Origin: Melioribacteraceae bacterium
Lineage (GTDB): Bacteria; Bacteroidota; Ignavibacteria; Ignavibacteriales; Melioribacteraceae
Direction: 5' to 3'
DNA: 64,000 nt
NCBI GenBank assembly: GCA_030584085.1
Contig: CP129490.1
Span: 3,443,511-3,507,510 of the forward strand
The translations under genes and the position numbers were made by a program. The notes under the pieces are model-generated. The model saw only the letters and a list, made by a program, of their open reading frames with translations. It was not told the DNA's origin and did no database searches. Within the stretch, counting starts at the first letter, position 1. The number at the start of each line of letters is the position of its first letter. Shown here one piece after another: positions 63,365 through 64,000 of the stretch.

Positions 63365-64000
63365 TTATGATTTTTTGAGGTAAACTTTTCCGTGTACCGT
63401 AGTTATTTTTATTTTATTTGACCCGGAACCAGTTACTCCGGTAGCGACAAGTTTATTATCGTGACTCTTCCATTTGCTTCCGGCATCTTCAACTTTTTCG
63501 GATAAGTTGAAATCACTTATAACATCAACATCATCTTCATCACCGTCATCGTAAATAATTTCAATTTCTATGTCCATTGAAAGATCGGCGGGAACATATA
63601 ATGTAATATCGCCGCTCATCGAAGAAAGTTTTACATCTCGTTTGCCTTCTGTTCCGACAACAGTAACTTCAACATCACCGCCCATTGTTGAGGCATCAAC
63701 CCAGCCTGCAATTTCTTTAATTAAAACACTTCCGCCCATAGTGGAAGCTTTTACATATTCGGCAGCTTTGTTTACCCTTACACTTCCTCCCATTGTACTT
63801 ACATTGGCACCGTTTATCGCTTCATCAACATTAATTGATCCGCCCATACTTTTCATTTTTACTTCTTTACCGGTTGAACCTTTACTGCTCTTTACATTTT
63901 TTTGAGTTACTGTTCCTCCCATAGTTGAAGCATCAACATCACCGATAACGTTTTCAACAAGAACACTTCCGCCCATGGTACTAACTTCACCGTCAACTTC
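63365..64000 (-). CDS. DUF4097-like beta-repeat protein (5' end outside the window)
   Basis: The frame is open from the stop at 63365 to the window edge, so the N-terminus with any signal peptide is missing. At least 211 residues are visible. They consist of repeats with the core STMGGSVxV, spaced about 20-22 residues (VSTMGGSVLVENV, ASTMGGTVTQKNV, VSTMGGSVRVNKA, ASTMGGSVLIKEI, ASTMGGDVEVTVV), ending with SSMSGDITLYVPADLSM and a Lys-rich end. This is the DUF4097/DUF4098 adhesin type of right-handed beta-helix, probably at the cell surface or in the periplasm. Confidence 0.85.
   Translation of the reverse strand, partial: EVDGEVSTMGGSVLVENVIGDVDASTMGGTVTQKNVKSSKGSTGKEVKMKSMGGSINVDEAINGANVSTMGGSVRVNKAAEYVKASTMGGSVLIKEIAGWVDASTMGGDVEVTVVGTEGKRDVKLSSMSGDITLYVPADLSMDIEIEIIYDDGDEDDVDVISDFNLSEKVEDAGSKWKSHDNKLVATGVTGSGSNKIKITTVHGKVYLKKS

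Noticed and set aside
1-64000. CRISPR arrays, prophage or large integrated element
   Set aside because: No regularly spaced direct repeats, cas genes, phage structural genes or integrase were seen. The only mobile trace is the IS256-type remnant at 38959-39215.

Overview
The window is AT-rich chromosomal DNA from a Gram-negative bacterium of the Bacteroidota/Chlorobiota/Ignavibacteriota group. The best clue is two surface proteins ending in a type IX secretion (T9SS) type A sorting domain with the motif NYPNPFNPSTTI, a form I associate mainly with Ignavibacteria. DUF5916, DUF4252, DUF4097, a 119-residue GroES-like protein and a TypA/BipA-type GTPase fit this. The phylum call is inference; no 16S rRNA gene is present.

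Layout. 1-8300: the edge-truncated end of an aldehyde dehydrogenase, a periplasmic TPR protein, a LytS/LytTR pair with a small membrane protein between the genes, an outer-membrane protein, and an OmpR-type two-component pair. 8.6-17.9 kb: typA, a BrnT/BrnA toxin-antitoxin pair, small conserved genes, a zinc-free MDR reductase, a YgjV-like protein, a DUF502-DUF3820-tag cluster, a cold-shock gene, an Mrr_N-HNH nuclease with a small acidic partner, and a GroES-like protein. 17.9-24 kb: a DUF5916 outer-membrane protein, an ECF sigma/anti-sigma/DUF4252/DUF4252 operon, and TerC. 24.3-29.2 kb: a 1620-residue multidomain surface protein with an N-terminal thioester (TQXA-type) domain and a T9SS tail. 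29.3-38.5 kb (mostly minus): an SRPBCC protein, a small gene with an in-frame amber codon, a cupin, a K+-dependent membrane pyrophosphatase, an unknown gene, and a sugar-acid operon (SDR, PfkB kinase, LarA-like racemase/epimerase, 6-phosphogluconate dehydrogenase). 38.9-41.3 kb: an IS256-type transposase remnant, HipB/HipA and tRNA-Lys(CUU). 41.3-56.1 kb: a metal-chelate-binding protein and a surface polysaccharide cluster (five glycosyltransferase or YfhO-type genes, two methyltransferases, a glucuronyl C5-epimerase-like enzyme, a flippase), then a LamG-cohesin-dockerin-cohesin T9SS protein. 56.1-64 kb: prfA, a glycosyltransferase, miaA, a cNMP/GAF/pseudo-histidine-kinase protein, a second ECF sigma/zinc anti-sigma pair, OsmC, and an edge-truncated DUF4097 repeat protein.

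How the genes work together. The sugar-acid operon reads as a complete linear route that I do not recognise as a textbook pathway: fructuronate to mannonate (SDR), mannonate to gluconate by C2 epimerisation (LarA-like, with the Lys/His positions of the nickel-pincer enzyme conserved), gluconate to 6-phosphogluconate (PfkB kinase), then ribulose 5-phosphate (Gnd). It lies downstream of a palindrome resembling hexuronate-repressor operators. This is the strongest candidate for an undescribed system. The second is the T9SS-exported protein that appears to carry a Cys-Gln thioester adhesin module, with a hairpin that could hide the ribosome binding site of its alternative TTG start.
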